DNA of 64,000 nucleotides from Lunularia cruciata (GCA_948567375.1 OX419755.1:3043001-3107000), one strand, 5' to 3'. Positions 1 to 10,416 are shown, counted from the first letter of the stretch. Translations and numbers: made by a program. The notes: generated from the sequence alone by a model not told the origin.

Positions 1-686
1 ACAAAGAGAATGAGCCCGTGATCCCACTCTAGCTGCATCTAATAATACAGCAGGTCCCATCCAAGAATGGACCTGATGTGTACTCACCACCACTCTAGTG
101 CAGAATCACCCATCAAAAGAACATTCTCCAAAAGGTAAGCTAGAGAAACAAACTGATGATCATGCAAATGTCGTAGTATTTGTAACATCTCCCAAAACAC
201 ACCAGAATGAGGATCCTGAAGACCCAATCCTCTACCAGCACGTGTATGTCCCTGACATGGCCATCCAAAAATCACCAAGTGAATAGGCCCATGTCTCTCT
301 AGGTCATGCATCCCTAGTAAGGAAATGTCTCCTGGTAGGGCCTTTTGGTAACCTCTGACTGCTGACATCAGTAATAAACCCTGATACCAATAGGCCAAGT
401 GTGCCACATGATATAGAGAGACTTGCCTAATAGTCTCATCTCTCTCTACATACAAGTACCTCTGTACTTGTATACCTGCCTGTAACACCGCAGCTAGTCC
501 GGTGCTGATCCTACCAAACAGCTCCAATAGACATATCCCCTCTACTGGATACTGCCAAGCAATGAGTGTGGTATCCAGAGGTGTCAAAGCAATCCCCTCT
601 GGAGGCTCATCCTCACACTCATCTCCTAATGGTACAAAGGCTCCACTCCAAGCCTGCTGCACCAACTGATTTGCATGCTGCTGCAA
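1..686 (-). pseudogene. Cytosine-5 DNA methyltransferase domain of D1 (partial)
   Basis: This encodes an AdoMet-dependent enzyme that would methylate cytosine C5 in DNA. The open frame 686-84 shows motif I (LLELFGRISTGLAAV, AdoMet binding) near residue 53, an acidic YVERDE segment, motif IV with the catalytic cysteine (GWPCQGHTRAG) near residue 146, and motif VI (LLENV) near residue 188. A one-base frameshift at about 85-105 follows. The other frame then continues with a motif VIII-like LLDAARVGSRAH before the window edge. The motif order is the canonical, non-permuted one. It lies directly downstream of the retropepsin of the same retroelement and upstream of where RT should be. The second Gly of motif I is Arg here but Gly in D2. 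Target specificity cannot be read. I am confident of the family, but not that it was ever active. Confidence 0.87.
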
Positions 687-1540
687 TGCCTCCTCTTAAC
701 TCCACAATGGAACATCCAAGGTGGATGGAACAATCCCACTTGTACTCCAAAGCCGAGTGATCTCCGTTGGTACTGGAGTATCCTCTGCATGGGCGTTCCC
801 CTCCACAAGTTTAGGGTCAAGTCACCAAGCCAAGTAACTGCACCACTGAAAGCTAAAAGTGATGTTGCCATGGTCCCGGACTGTAGTGAGCCAAGACTGC
901 CACTACTGAAGCGTACTGGTAGGCAACATACCCATCCCTCACCAGACTGCCAACCAGGTCTATAAGAGGCTATCTCCTCCTAATAGTCAATGCTGAAACC
1001 CATGGGATATAACACTGCTCCCCCAACTAGCACATCATATGACTCAACTATCATCGCTATAGCCTGAGCTCTCACCACCAAGCTATCATTCAGATGACCA
1101 GGCTGAACCTAGACAACAAGCTCTCCACGTGTGATGTACTGTATCGAACAACCACCTAGAGATGTCTGGATCTGAAATGGACACCTCTCCACATCGGTCT
1201 TCCGTAACTCCAAGCCGACCACTGCCGCCTTCTCCAACATAAGGGGCTGCGCACCAGAGTCTAACAAGACTCTTTGTGGTGTATAGACCTTCCTTGAAGG
1301 TCCCACCAAACGGAAAATCCCCCTCTGGTTATCCAATGGGACAATACCAGGTGTGAACCGTGCTCTTTCAAAGGCCGGTCTAGTTGGCAACTCCTCCAGT
1401 CGAGCCACTGCTGCTTGCCATAAACCACTGGTTGTTGAACGGATCCCATGCTCCTCAACCAAGTCAGCTCCACTACCAACCACCTCTGCTCTAGTAGTAG
1501 GAATTGCACCATCCCTACTCTCACACAACGTGGCAGCCAA
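687..1540 (-). pseudogene. Retropepsin (aspartic protease) region and linker of D1
   Basis: The frame 1540-1109 contains a retropepsin-like active-site segment, LLDSGAQPLML, with the D-S-G triad expected of gypsy proteases. The following stretch (about 1108-960, broken by a stop where Trp is expected) has a hydrophobic segment, SYDVLVGGAVLYPMGF, that fits the second half of the protease fold. Such an enzyme would cleave the Gag-Pol polyprotein. From about 960 to 687 the frame shifts, and I recognise nothing until the MTase begins. The equivalent region of D2 (57747-58327) is collinear and also damaged, so the assignment rests on two copies. Confidence 0.72.
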
Positions 1541-2362
1541 CTAGAATACTGGGGTTGGGTCAACTCCCAATGTAAACATATCACTGGCCAAAAACAAAGG
1601 ACGCCGCATAATCAGGTGAGCCGCCTCCAACATCATGCTAGACTCAGTCTGTGTAGTAGCAAGGGGCTGACTAGCAGGTAGTCCATCATGAACTCCATTA
1701 CCACCTACCACACTTGCACTGGGACGTCTAGGAACCATGGATGTTGTTTGCAATGCCTCAGATAGCATGAAAGACTGCGGAAGTCTAACTTGTCTCCCAA
1801 CCTCTCCTCTTTGTGGGTCCAACTCCACTGATGCTCCTCTAGGCTCTAGAGCACGTACTGCACTCCTAGTCATTGCTGCAGATGCATCCACCTGTGCTAC
1901 TCCGCACATGAAGTCCAAAGCATCTCTATCACAAGCATATGAGGTGGAAGCCTCAGCACCCGAATCTGATCTCCTCTAAGCAATAGCCATACTAGCCAAT
2001 CTCTGCTCCAACTGCTCAATCCGAGTAGCCATAGTTGTGTTAGAAGTAAGGGCAGGTACCGCACCCCTACGAGGTGTAGATCCTCTACCACCACCTCTAC
2101 CACCTCGTCCTCCATGAACTGGAGCTCCTCTACTACCAACCATAGCAGCCCTACCACTCCGTAACTCCGGGTGTAGGTCAAAACACCGGTCACTAGTGTG
2201 ACCAAATTTTGTGGTAGTGCTCACACTGCCTCTGTGCTGGTTGTGATGCAGCAAAGGTATCAAGTCCGCTGCCCTGAGTTTTTGTTTTGTTTGTTTTGTT
2301 CTAGTTTTGTTGAGCTCTCCTATGGTGAGGTCCACCACAAGTCCAACAAGCAACACCACCAC
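1541..2362 (-). pseudogene. Gag C-terminal/linker region of D1
   Basis: Two adjacent open stretches (2362-1976 and 1918-1541) are separated by a stop codon that is CAG in D2. They encode a Gly/Arg-rich segment (GGRGGRGGGRGS), a short Leu-heptad stretch (RIEQLEQRLASM) and a low-complexity linker leading to the protease. The zinc knuckle that begins this section (CWTCGGPHHRR) lacks its last Cys: a short A/C-rich insertion in D1 replaces it, whereas D2 keeps the final Cys. The role is inferred as nucleic-acid binding and spacer, from position between Gag and protease. Confidence 0.6.
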
Positions 2363-3563
2363 TCACTGGCTGCTGCTGACCCAAAAATGAAGGTAAGGAT
2401 CTAACTCCACTAGGCCCTCCACTCGCTCCATAGGATCTAGGCTGTCCACCCTGTCCTCAAAAACCAACTGGGCGTGGTGCACTCTACTGCACTCTAGAAG
2501 AAGTCACAACCGTGGATGAGGTCTCCCTACCAAATCTAGATGTCACCACCCTCTCCTCTACCATGTTGAGCTCAATACGCTCAGCCAAACCAAAGACCAC
2601 TGCCAAAGTAGGCCAAGTAGCCTGTAACAACGTAGCATCATAAACTCTACGTTGTTACTCCTTGTCTAGTATCCCATACCAAAACTGGACTGCCTTGGCC
2701 TCAGTAACTCCCTAAGTGAAACTGATCTGCCGCCTCATACGAGTGTATGCCTCGCGTAGGCTCTCTCTAGCCTTCCACTGGAACTCCTGCAAGCTCCTCA
2801 GCTTGTCAATCCGCACTCCCTAGTAGTTCTAACTCAAACATAGGAAGAACTCTATCATGGGGTTAAACCCCGGTACCACACCACCTCTTGCAGTGGTACC
2901 TACACTCGTAGTAGCACTATCTCCAGCTAGTGCACCTCCACTAGCTCCACCCACACTACTTGAGCTAGAACTCATAGGTACAGCCGATCTACTCCTGGCC
3001 ACCAAGCCTGAAGTGATAGAGATATAGTTTGGAGACCAACACTGTCTCCATAACTCGATCTCCTCCAAATGAGCTCTCCTGAACTCATGGTAGTCATCCA
3101 TTGGCGGACCCTCCTGATGCTGAAACAACCCTTTCCATGCCATGAAGGGTATGAACAAAGTCGGGTTCCGCATCTACTGCAGATCATACCAACTATCAAA
3201 CTCCTGGATGAAGTCATCCAACTCAATGGTACCCACTATACCAGAGTAACATCTAGGGCCTTTGGAGGCCCCATAAATCTTGTCTATGTCTCACAACAAC
3301 GGTGCGGACACACCAAGTGCACTCTCAATTGAATCAGCTCCTATGTCGAACTCCAACTCAGAGTCAATCTCCTCCATCACTAGGACCTGATATACAGACT
3401 GATACCGAGCACCACTCCAAGTAAACCCACTACGTACTACAAGGCTAACTCCTCTGGAATCTCCAAAGAACTCCGTCGTGACAAAGTAACCACAACAGCA
3501 AACCCCAACCACCAACTGCAACCGCAAGTGCCCCACCACGTGCAAACACCAACTAAGCACCAC
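2363..3563 (-). pseudogene. Gag (capsid-like) region of D1
   Basis: Several short frames together give a retrotransposon Gag-like protein. One segment (WKGLFQHQEGPPMDDYHEF) is followed by a Ser/Gly/Ala-rich spacer and then an EAYTRMRRQISFT...AVQFWYGIL segment, typical of gypsy Gag capsids in spacing and composition. It ends just before the zinc knuckle. Stops at about 2820, 2715 and 2655 are sense codons in D2 (59716-60117 and flanks). Gag would form the cytoplasmic particle that packages the element RNA. No intact start was fixed; the ATG at 3563 is a candidate. Confidence 0.6.
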
Positions 3564-4721
3564 CCACTAATGTAACTCTAACTGCGATAACTACACTAGG
3601 GGAAAGGGCAACCTGTAACCTGCCATCATAACACGCACTCTCACGATCTGCATGTCATCACTTCCTACCTCACCGGAGAGAAACAAAGGTAGTCTGACTG
3701 GTCATCACTCCAACCTCACCACCGAGAGCACACTAGAACACCAACGCTCAAAAGTCAAGGCACCTCACACAAACGTGGTGCACAAACAGGAAGTAGAGAA
3801 TAGAGGGGATCCAATCACAAGAAATCTAAACAAAAACCCTCCATCTCATAACACAACACGGGATTGACTTTGCCACCATTTGGCATTTGACATAAGAGAA
3901 GTTTGTATCTAAGTCCTAAGCTACCAGGATCACCAAGAATGGGATCAAACTGCCTCTCCTAGCCAAAGCTACATGTGTATAGATAGCAGTGGCACAATCA
4001 CTATGACAACATGTGAGGGTGGACCAGTTGGCTAGGGTACCAATCTAAGAACAAGAGATCTAAGGGTCAAACCCTGTTGCGCACAATCTAGCAGGAAAGG
4101 TAGATTTTGCCAACCAATGACCAAGATCTACTCTAAACTAGTTGGCCTTATGCCAGCAAGTTAGCTTGCTTGCCCTTCTAGGCCTTTGTAGCCTCTCATA
4201 GCCCACACTCCTATACCTTGAAGCCTCTAAACTTCTTCAAATCTACAAAAGTCCTCCAAACTAGCAAAACTCCTCCAAATCTGGCCAAAATTTGACGTAA
4301 ATCCCAACCAAAATCTGACATAAACCCTAAAGTTGGTCGTCCACCAAATCCCCTGCTAATTTTCCACTCGAGCCAAATTGACAACACGGGTTTTCTCCAA
4401 ATCACAAATTCATGAGAAGAGCTTCCCAACTCCACTTTCAATTTGACTTTTTGAGCCCAACTCGTATCAAATTGGTCATGCCTTCACCACCTGAGCTCAA
4501 AATCACAACCACTGCTCAAAATTTGCTCCTTCTTTGCTCAAAATTTGGCTAGCGCTTCTACACACCGGCCGTCTAACTGCCAAATTTGCATCAATTGAAC
4601 AAGCTTCTACACACTAGAGAAACACTGAACTTGAATCGAGCTACCAATGATCCACCGAGCTTGGAGATACCACCAACACTTAAAGTTCCTGCACTCGATT
4701 TCCCCTTGACTTCACTTCTCT
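3564..4721. other. D1 untranslated leader, no gene seen
   Basis: This stretch lies between the gag start and the partial LTR of D1. It has only short chance frames. Segments such as 3620-3780 are collinear with D2 (60440-60615), which supports its being element leader. I could not find a convincing primer-binding site next to the LTR edge at 4722. Confidence 0.5.
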
Positions 4722-5174
4722 GATGTAATCAGATTGCTTAACACTCTCAACTCAACTCAACTCAAATCAGTACTTGATCTATCACTCTATAAACTGCCAA
4801 CAATTGGGCACTAATTACAGTCAAGCCACACCCACTCAAGCATAGAGAATCCAAGTGACGCTTGCCGGCCTCTGTCCACCATAGCCAGGAACTCGAAGGC
4901 TCAACATCAGAGAAGTGAGCTCTCTAGAGCTCACTTCAAAACTATACCCCCTGGACTCAAGCTAGCTCTGAAACCCTAACGGTCCCGCTGACGGCACACT
5001 TGATGGTGCAAATGGTGCAAAGTGATGGTGGGCCTCACCGTGAAGTCAGTACCCCGAACACAAAATCTAACCGTCGAAAAGTAGTCGCTGAGAAACTACT
5101 GAAATAACTCTAACTACTATCACTGGAACTCCAGTGTCCGAGCATCTAGATGCGGCACTACAAATGGCGTGACA
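4722..5174 (-). repeat. Partial 5' LTR of D1
   Basis: The sequence from TGTAATCAGATT (4722) through ATGGCGTGACAT (to 5174) matches the D2 LTR at 49719-50175 along its whole length, with many substitutions. The part that should extend a further 90 bases to the LTR terminus is missing and replaced by element C1. There is no protein-coding frame. Confidence 0.75.
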
Positions 5175-5384
5175 TCTACTCACTAGAGTACTCCCTGGCA
5201 ATAACTAAATCTTGAAGGGCATACCTCAATACGGAGGGTAATCCCTTTGGCAGATCATTCGGAAACACATCTGCAAACTCATAAACTATCCAATCAACCA
5301 TTGCTTGATGAGGCTTTTGGCCCTCCTCTTATTGTTCTTGTGCAATTGGCTTGATCCACACCGCAAATACCAACTTATCTTCCT
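5175..5384 (-). pseudogene. RT N-terminal remnant of C1
   Basis: On the minus strand, around 5290-5210, a frame reads EFADVFPNDLPKGLPSV. This is the segment that precedes the polymerase fingers in gypsy RTs (the usual form is DVFP-DLP-GLPP). The rest of RT is absent because the copy ends at the D1 LTR. In life this would be the N-terminus of the reverse transcriptase; here it is a fragment. Confidence 0.7.
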
Positions 5385-5575
5385 CCAAAGCTTGCTCTAT
5401 GGCTGCTTTACTAACCAATTTCCCCTCCAAGGACTCATCTCTCTTCCAAGCTTGCTCTATGGTTGCCTTCTTGGCAAACTTCCCATCTTGGGACTCCACT
5501 CCCTTCAAGGTTTGCTCTATGGCTACCTTCTCAACAAACTTCCCATCTTGAGATTGACTATTCTTAGGTGTCTTA
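5385..5575 (-). repeat. 60-bp tandem repeat, about three units, in C1 linker
   Basis: The string TTGCTCTATGG recurs at about 5393, 5453 and 5513, each followed by related sequence ending near AACTTCCC. Units are 60 bp, so the repeat preserves the reading frame and would encode a 20-residue repeat between protease and RT. C2 (about 46500-46610) retains roughly two units of the same repeat. Confidence 0.8.
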
Positions 5576-5598
5576 CACAGAGGTGCGAGACAACCTAA

Positions 5599-5991
5599 TC
5601 AAAAATTCCTACCTTTGTGTTGTACTTGAATTTGGCATTGGGTCCAATCAAATTGAACCTTATGACGTTCAAGCCAAGGTAGACCTAGAATGATATCATA
5701 GTATAGAGGTGCCACTACAAACCTCATACACTCCAAATACTCCTTCCCAATCTTGAAAGTAACAAGATGTGAGGTGCGGAATGTAGAACCTTTTCTACCA
5801 TCCGCCATCATCAAACGACTTTCAATCACTGGCTTGATAGGAATACCCAACTCCTTTGCTACTTGCATAGACATGCAATTCTCCAAACTTCTAGAGTCAA
5901 CCAAAATCCTACAGCTCCAATCAAATATCATACCTTGCAAGTGAAGCAAACTTGCATAGCTCAAACCTTCAATCCCATTGGAACTAATCAA
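5599..5991 (-). CDS. Retropepsin of C1
   Basis: A 130-codon open stretch in the minus strand encodes an aspartic protease domain. The active-site region reads ILVDSRSLENCMS (residues about 30-42) where C2 has VDSGSLENCMS, so the D-S-G triad is damaged here. Further on, a FVVAPLYYDIILGLPWLE segment is the conserved hydrophobic Y-D-x-I-L-G-x-P-W-L block of gypsy retropepsins. It would process the polyprotein. It follows the zinc-knuckle region and precedes the 60-bp repeats. The ATG is probably internal to the polyprotein rather than a real start. Confidence 0.78.
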   Translation of the reverse strand: MISSNGIEGLSYASLLHLQGMIFDWSCRILVDSRSLENCMSMQVAKELGIPIKPVIESRLMMADGRKGSTFRTSHLVTFKIGKEYLECMRFVVAPLYYDIILGLPWLERHKVQFDWTQCQIQVQHKGRNF

Positions 5992-6369
5992 GCTCCCAAT
6001 AGGCAGCTTGAAATCTCCTATTGGGATTCTTTGTTTCCCTGATCATTCGGTTCCACAAACTCCATCTAGACAACTTGTTGAGGTTGCACATTCCTAAGTG
6101 GACATTGAGCAATGTAATGTCCAACTTGGTGACAATAAAAACAACCTCCATTTTGTTGCAATCTTTCTCTATCTGCTGCACCAAGTGGCCTCTATTGGAT
6201 AGCATCAATCTCTATTGGTGTTGGTTCTTCCACCCATGCGTTGTCGTCGGGAAAAGGCCAGATGAGAGTGATGAGGACTGGACAGCAGAGAGTTTTCAAA
6301 AAAAAAAAAGAATGTCAGATGAGCTTGGTAAGGAGTGGTAGTTGGAAATTTTGTGAAAGGAACAGAAAA

Positions 6370-6475
6370 AGGTTTTGCAAAGGACAGGAACAGGAAAAGG
6401 TTTTTTGCAAAGGACAAGAACAAAAAAAGGTTTTGCGAAGGACACGAACAGAACAAGGTTTTTTTCCTACAAAGG
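6370..6475. repeat. Short purine-rich tandem repeat in F (about 28 bp)
   Basis: AAAGGTTTTGCAAAGGACA-like units recur about four times with small variations at roughly 6367, 6397, 6424 and 6454. They look like slippage-generated repeats inside the purine-rich body of F. Confidence 0.6.
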
Positions 6476-6648
6476 AGGAATGAAGAAGGGAAAAGCAAGA
6501 AAACAAGGAAGTAGAGGGGTTTGGGGAGGGACAGGAACAGTTCGAAAGGGGTTTTTGGGAATTGGAGGTAAGGTAGGAAGGATCGAGGGGAAAAAAAGGA
6601 AGGGCAAGAGATAGACGGGGGATCGAAAGAGAGAACAGAGGGAGAGCG

Positions 6649-7012
6649 TGTTACAGCGGAGTTCAGGTTTTGAAGGAGGAAGCAGGAAAGGGAGAGAGGG
6701 ATCAAATAGGAACAAGGAAACGCAGGGGAGAGAAGGTCATTGACGGAGAGTGATCAAAGAGAGAATTGGGAATAGAAAAGAAAAAGAAAGAGAAGAAAGG
6801 GAAAAACAGAGTTCAGATTTGGAACAAGGGAATAGAGGAGAGAGTTTTGACGAATCGAAGGAGTGTTGTGACAGGACTGGGAAAAATAAAGAGTTCACAA
6901 ATCGCATGGAGGGTTTTGAGACTTTTTTTTTGCAGAGTTCAGGTTTCGAAGGAGGAAGCAGGAAAGAGATAGAAGGATCTAATAGGAACAAGGAAACGCA
7001 GGGGAAGGAAGG
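6649..7012. repeat. Dispersed direct duplication in F (offset 276 bp)
   Basis: A segment of about 75 bases beginning near GAGTTCAGGTTT (6659) recurs near 6935, with the same downstream order (GGAGGAAGCAGG, then AACAAGGAAACGCAGGGG) and a few substitutions. The offset is 276 bases. Confidence 0.75.
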
Positions 7013-7439
7013 AGGTGGAAGGGACTGGGTTGATTACGAAGGGGCTTTGCGTGTATTCTTGGCTCTCCATCTTCATGGTGAAGGATAATTGGACTGTGCA
7101 GAAGTTTCAGCTTCTGTATGTGGATGTACCGGTTGTGTTCAAATCCTCTCCCCGTCCATAGCAGATGCGGGTTCAGATGCTCTGCTGTGTTTGAACACAC
7201 GGAAGTCAAATTGCTCACCGTCTAGTTGACTTGTTCTCGACATATGTCGGCTAAGAAGGATTTTGCTACAACGAGATTGTGAAACAGGCCAGTTTGGGTC
7301 CCTGTGGTTGATGAATGTGGAGGAAGTAGACAGGAACTGGGTATCGTTGGGTCTTAGATTCTAGGGTCATGCAGGAAGATCCCACGTTTCTCTCCTGGGC
7401 CGAAAGGGAAGTTGGCAAGGTTGGTCAGGAGTTGAGTTT

Positions 7440-7850
7440 TCACAGTGAGAAGGACTGCCAGTTTTGGGAAATGAGGAGAAGAGCTTTTGGAAAGTGCAGG
7501 GGATTTCGAGAGAAATAGTAGGGAAGTGAGGGAGAAATATCAAAAGTGAAAAGAACTGCCAAATTTTGGGAAATGACGAAGAGAGTTTCGGGAAAGTGCA
7601 AGGGATCTCGAGAGAAACAGTAGGGAAGTGAGGGAGAAATATCGAAAGTGAAAAGATCTGCCAAATTTCGGGAAATGAGGAAGAGAGTTTTGGGAAAGTG
7701 CAGGGGATCTCGAGAGAAACAGTAGGGAAGTGAGGGAGAAATATCGAAAGTGAAAAGATCTGCCAAATTTCGGAAAATGAGGAGGAGAGTTTCGGGAAAA
7801 TGCAGAGGATTTCGAGAGAAGACAGTAGGGAAGTATTGAGAATTATAGAA
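7440..7850. repeat. 102-bp tandem repeat array in F (about four units)
   Basis: The string GGGAAGTGAGGGAGAAATATC recurs, with small changes, at 7521, 7623 and 7725, exactly 102 bases apart, with a partial and diverged unit on each side (7450 and about 7830). Because 102 is divisible by three, the minus strand gives a spurious 108-codon repeat frame. Degenerate relatives continue to about 8100. Confidence 0.85.
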
Positions 7851-10102
7851 AGGTAAGAAGGGGTGCCAGTTTTCCGGAAATCAAGAGAGGAGTTTCAGAG
7901 AGAGGAAGTTGCAAAAGATTTTGAGAAAAGAACAGTAGAGTTTCAGGAAGTTTGCAGAGGATTTTTGAGAGAAGTGGCAGAAATATTAGTGAGAGGAAAG
8001 ACTGAGGGTTTTCAGAAAATCCCAGAGAGTTTCAAGAGAGAAAGTTGCATAAAAGGTTGCAGAAATTTTCGAGAAGAAGGAGACAGAGGGTTTTGAATTT
8101 TGGCAGAGAGCAGTAAGTAGCGACGGGAGAAGAAGGATAGAAAGGAAACGGAATTGGAATGACAAGGGAATAAACAAAAGGGTCTAGAGAGTAGGGAGTG
8201 GAGGATCGTGGAGACAGGAAGGAGTGAGGTATCGTGGAGTCAGAAGAAAGGAGGAGAATTACAAAAAAATACAGAAAGAAGTGAAAGATTGTGGAGGCAA
8301 GAAAAGGCAAAGAATCAAGAGAAGGCATTTCGAGTTTGACAAAGTGCAGTAAGGTTCAAGTTGGGAGGAAGCACTGTGCATCGGTGATTTAGTCAGCGGA
8401 GGCCTTGTGAGTTAGTTTCTGGACATGTATGTTGAAGAGATGGATTTCTGCAGGCAAATTGGGAGCAGAGCAAAGGATGAGATGAAAGCAATAGGTTTCA
8501 AAATGGCTATCTATTGATGATGATGAGTTAGTTTGAGAACATGGTGCATACAAGTGCCGGATCTTCTTGTCTTTTGGCGCGGTGGGCAGTTCCTTGTAGA
8601 AGATTTGGAAGCGACTTTAGGTTTGACCCGCCAATCCAGGGAGTAAGAAAGATTAATTTGGTGATGGTGAGACCGGGAGGACTGATCGATGGACCTGCAA
8701 TAGCTTAAGTTGGATTATTTCTGGATCGAGTGAATTGTGGGACTGGAGGACCAGTGAGAGGAGTTTCTTAGTTTTTTTGTTGCAGTGTATTGTCATTTGC
8801 CGTTGTTGTAGTGCGTTCTCTTGTCTTACTGTCATCAAACCAGATTGAGTTCTTGGAGTGTTATTTGCGGTTTCATACAGTATATATCATGGGAAATGTG
8901 TTTGAGCAAATTTGATCAGTGCATTGGCTTGGATTTATTGGGAGCACTAGAATGAGGAGGAGCAGCAGGTGTGCTGCTGCGGCTTGAGTTTCTCCAATGG
9001 GACTGAAGCAAGAACTGAAGCGGATTTTATCGGAAAACCAATAGAAGCAAGCACAAACTCGCGAGCGAGAGCAGATCCTTGTGTTGTTGTACTTCCTGGG
9101 GCCTCGTCTTACTGAGGCCAGACCTGGAAAATGAGTGATCTTATCGTATGAAGGGGAGAGATGGGAGTGACGGTGATTGACTGCTGCTGCTTGGGACAGA
9201 TCATTCTCTCTGGAAGATCAGTCTGGGCCAGAACTTCAAAACCCACCAGACCCAAAACATATTAAAGCCGAGGATAATAGACCAACCAAGAGATCAAGAA
9301 TAATGAGCCGAGACTAATAATAGACGGTACAAGAAGGACAAAACACTCCAAAAGCCTAAGCGCAGGCAGCCAGGTGCCCAGCGCAATCTCGAGACCATAC
9401 GATCCCCACGACAGCGTATGGTACTAGTAAGCTTAGTGTAAGTCGAGGTCAAGACCAAGTTGTCACAACCAAGGAATCAAAGCGATCATCCAATTGCATG
9501 GCTTCTTCTACGTTTTGTGGTTCTCGCATGGTCACCTCCAATTTGGTTTGTGACTTCAATCCCCGCACAAATCGGTCTAGAACTTCTCCTTCTTGTATAT
9601 CTAGAATTTTCATGATGATGTTCTAAAATTGTGTGATGTAGCCTCTTACGGAGCCAATCTACTTCAACTCCACCAATTTATCTTGTGTGGCTTGAGTGGC
9701 ATTTATAGTTTGAAATCGACCAAGTATTGCATCCTTGAATTCTGTCCATGTCAAGATTTGTGCAACAATCTGTCGTTCAGCTCGCTCCACTCTGAATTGC
9801 CACCAAAGTTTTGCCACACCATCCAATTGGCTAGAAGCCAAGAGAAATTGTTTCCGTTCATCTTGAAGATTGGTGGCTTTGAAGTAACATTTGCAATCAA
9901 ACACAAAATTCTTCACTATGCCGGGAAGATTCTTGCCTTCAAACACCTTGGGTTTTGGAAATCAAATACAATCTTCTCCATCTCGGACTGGTGCTTTCTC
10001 TATATGTTCTCATTGTTGTTGGTCTTGTTCATCCAACAATCAAGTAAGGTGCTCAATTTGTTGTTGCATGCCAAGGATAACATCCGGTATTGTCGCCATA
10101 GC

Positions 10103-10416
10103 TACTACTCTATCCTACTACTCCTAATTTATCTAATTGATTAACACATAGATACAACATGTCCACCTTTCTCCATAAGTGACAATCGGAAGTATCAAGG
10201 GTTCCTCAGATATTGTGATCATATGTAGAAAATCCTGCCCAAAGCGTGAGATGATGAATTGTGTGAAGCGGTGCTTGGGTAATATCTAGACATGAAAATC
10301 CCAATGGTTTTGTAGAAGTAGATTCCTAGATACTTCCAAAATATTCTAGGCTAATTTGTCTTATGTGCTACTTTGTAAGCCCAACTAACTTCATCTCTAA
10401 ACTCCATATTGTTACA
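10103..10416 (-). other. C1 5' terminus and leader
   Basis: About 310 bases separate the element terminus (TGTAACAATATGG, minus strand, from 10416) from the gag ATG. The first 70 bases match C2 at 45967-46037. There is no coding frame. A short LTR may lie here, but no second LTR copy exists in the window to define it. Confidence 0.5.

Larger units (their letters stand above)
1..5174 (-). mobile_element. Element D1: Ty3/gypsy element with MTase, cut by window edge
   Basis: Reading leftward on the minus strand, this copy has a partial LTR (4722-5174), an untranslated leader, a Gag region with a zinc knuckle, a retropepsin region and the start of a cytosine-5 methyltransferase domain that runs off the window at base 1. 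RT and integrase must lie outside. The copy is recognised by collinearity with D2 (49719-60615), which carries the same modules plus RT, RNase H, integrase and a PHD finger. Several in-frame stops and at least one frameshift show it is decayed. At its right end the LTR stops abruptly against element C1 sequence, so the 5' LTR is truncated. Confidence 0.85.
6242..9413. mobile_element. Element F: 3.17-kb solo-LTR-like insertion in C1 gag
   Basis: It begins TGTCGTCGGG and ends CCCCACGACA, the short imperfect inverted repeat with TG..CA ends expected of an LTR. It is flanked on both sides by GCGT (6238-6241 and 9414-9417). Removing it and one GCGT restores the gag frame of C1 without gap. No internal domain, primer site or second LTR is visible, so a solo LTR (or a non-autonomous element) is the simplest reading. 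The plus strand is strongly purine-rich from 6290 to 8350, and it holds several tandem repeats. There is no convincing ORF; long minus frames there are low-complexity shadows. Confidence 0.75.
5992..10102 (-). pseudogene. Gag of C1, split by insertion F
   Basis: The probable start is the ATG at 10102. The frame gives a Gln-rich N-terminal segment, then the Gag capsid core (AKLWWQFRVERAERQ near 9830 and WTEFKDAILGRF near 9740), continuing to about 9470. After removal of F (6242-9413) and one copy of the GCGT duplication, the same frame runs on (LVPYAWVEEPTPIEIDA) to a zinc knuckle, CFYCHQVGHYIAQC, at about 6120. Scattered stops show decay before or after F arrived. Gag would assemble the particle and bind RNA. 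Confidence 0.75.
5175..10416 (-). mobile_element. Element C1: truncated Ty3/gypsy element, interrupted by F
   Basis: On the minus strand it runs from 10416 (terminus TGTAACAATATGG) through gag, zinc knuckle, retropepsin, a 60-bp repeat linker and the first part of RT, where it breaks off against D1. A 3172-bp insertion (F, 6242-9413) splits gag. A second copy, C2 (45967-47320, plus), begins at exactly the same base of the element, so 10416 is a true terminus rather than an accident. Frames contain several stops. Confidence 0.8.

Noticed and set aside
1-686. DRM-type (rearranged) plant methyltransferase
   Set aside because: The motifs run in the canonical order I-IV-VI-VIII-IX-X, not the permuted DRM order.
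1-686. Bacterial restriction-modification methyltransferase from contamination
   Set aside because: The domain is embedded between protease and RT of a gypsy element in two copies of a plant-like sequence.
6205-6715. Minus-strand frames of 166 and 82 codons rich in Leu, Phe, Ser and Pro
   Set aside because: They are complements of the purine-rich body of F; the composition is low-complexity and no domain or copy supports them.
7440-7850. Regularly spaced repeats as a possible CRISPR array
   Set aside because: Units are 102 bp head-to-tail with no unique spacers, in a plant retroelement context.
9629-10144. 171-codon plus-strand frame
   Set aside because: Antisense to the C1 gag core, which has recognisable Gag blocks on the minus strand.
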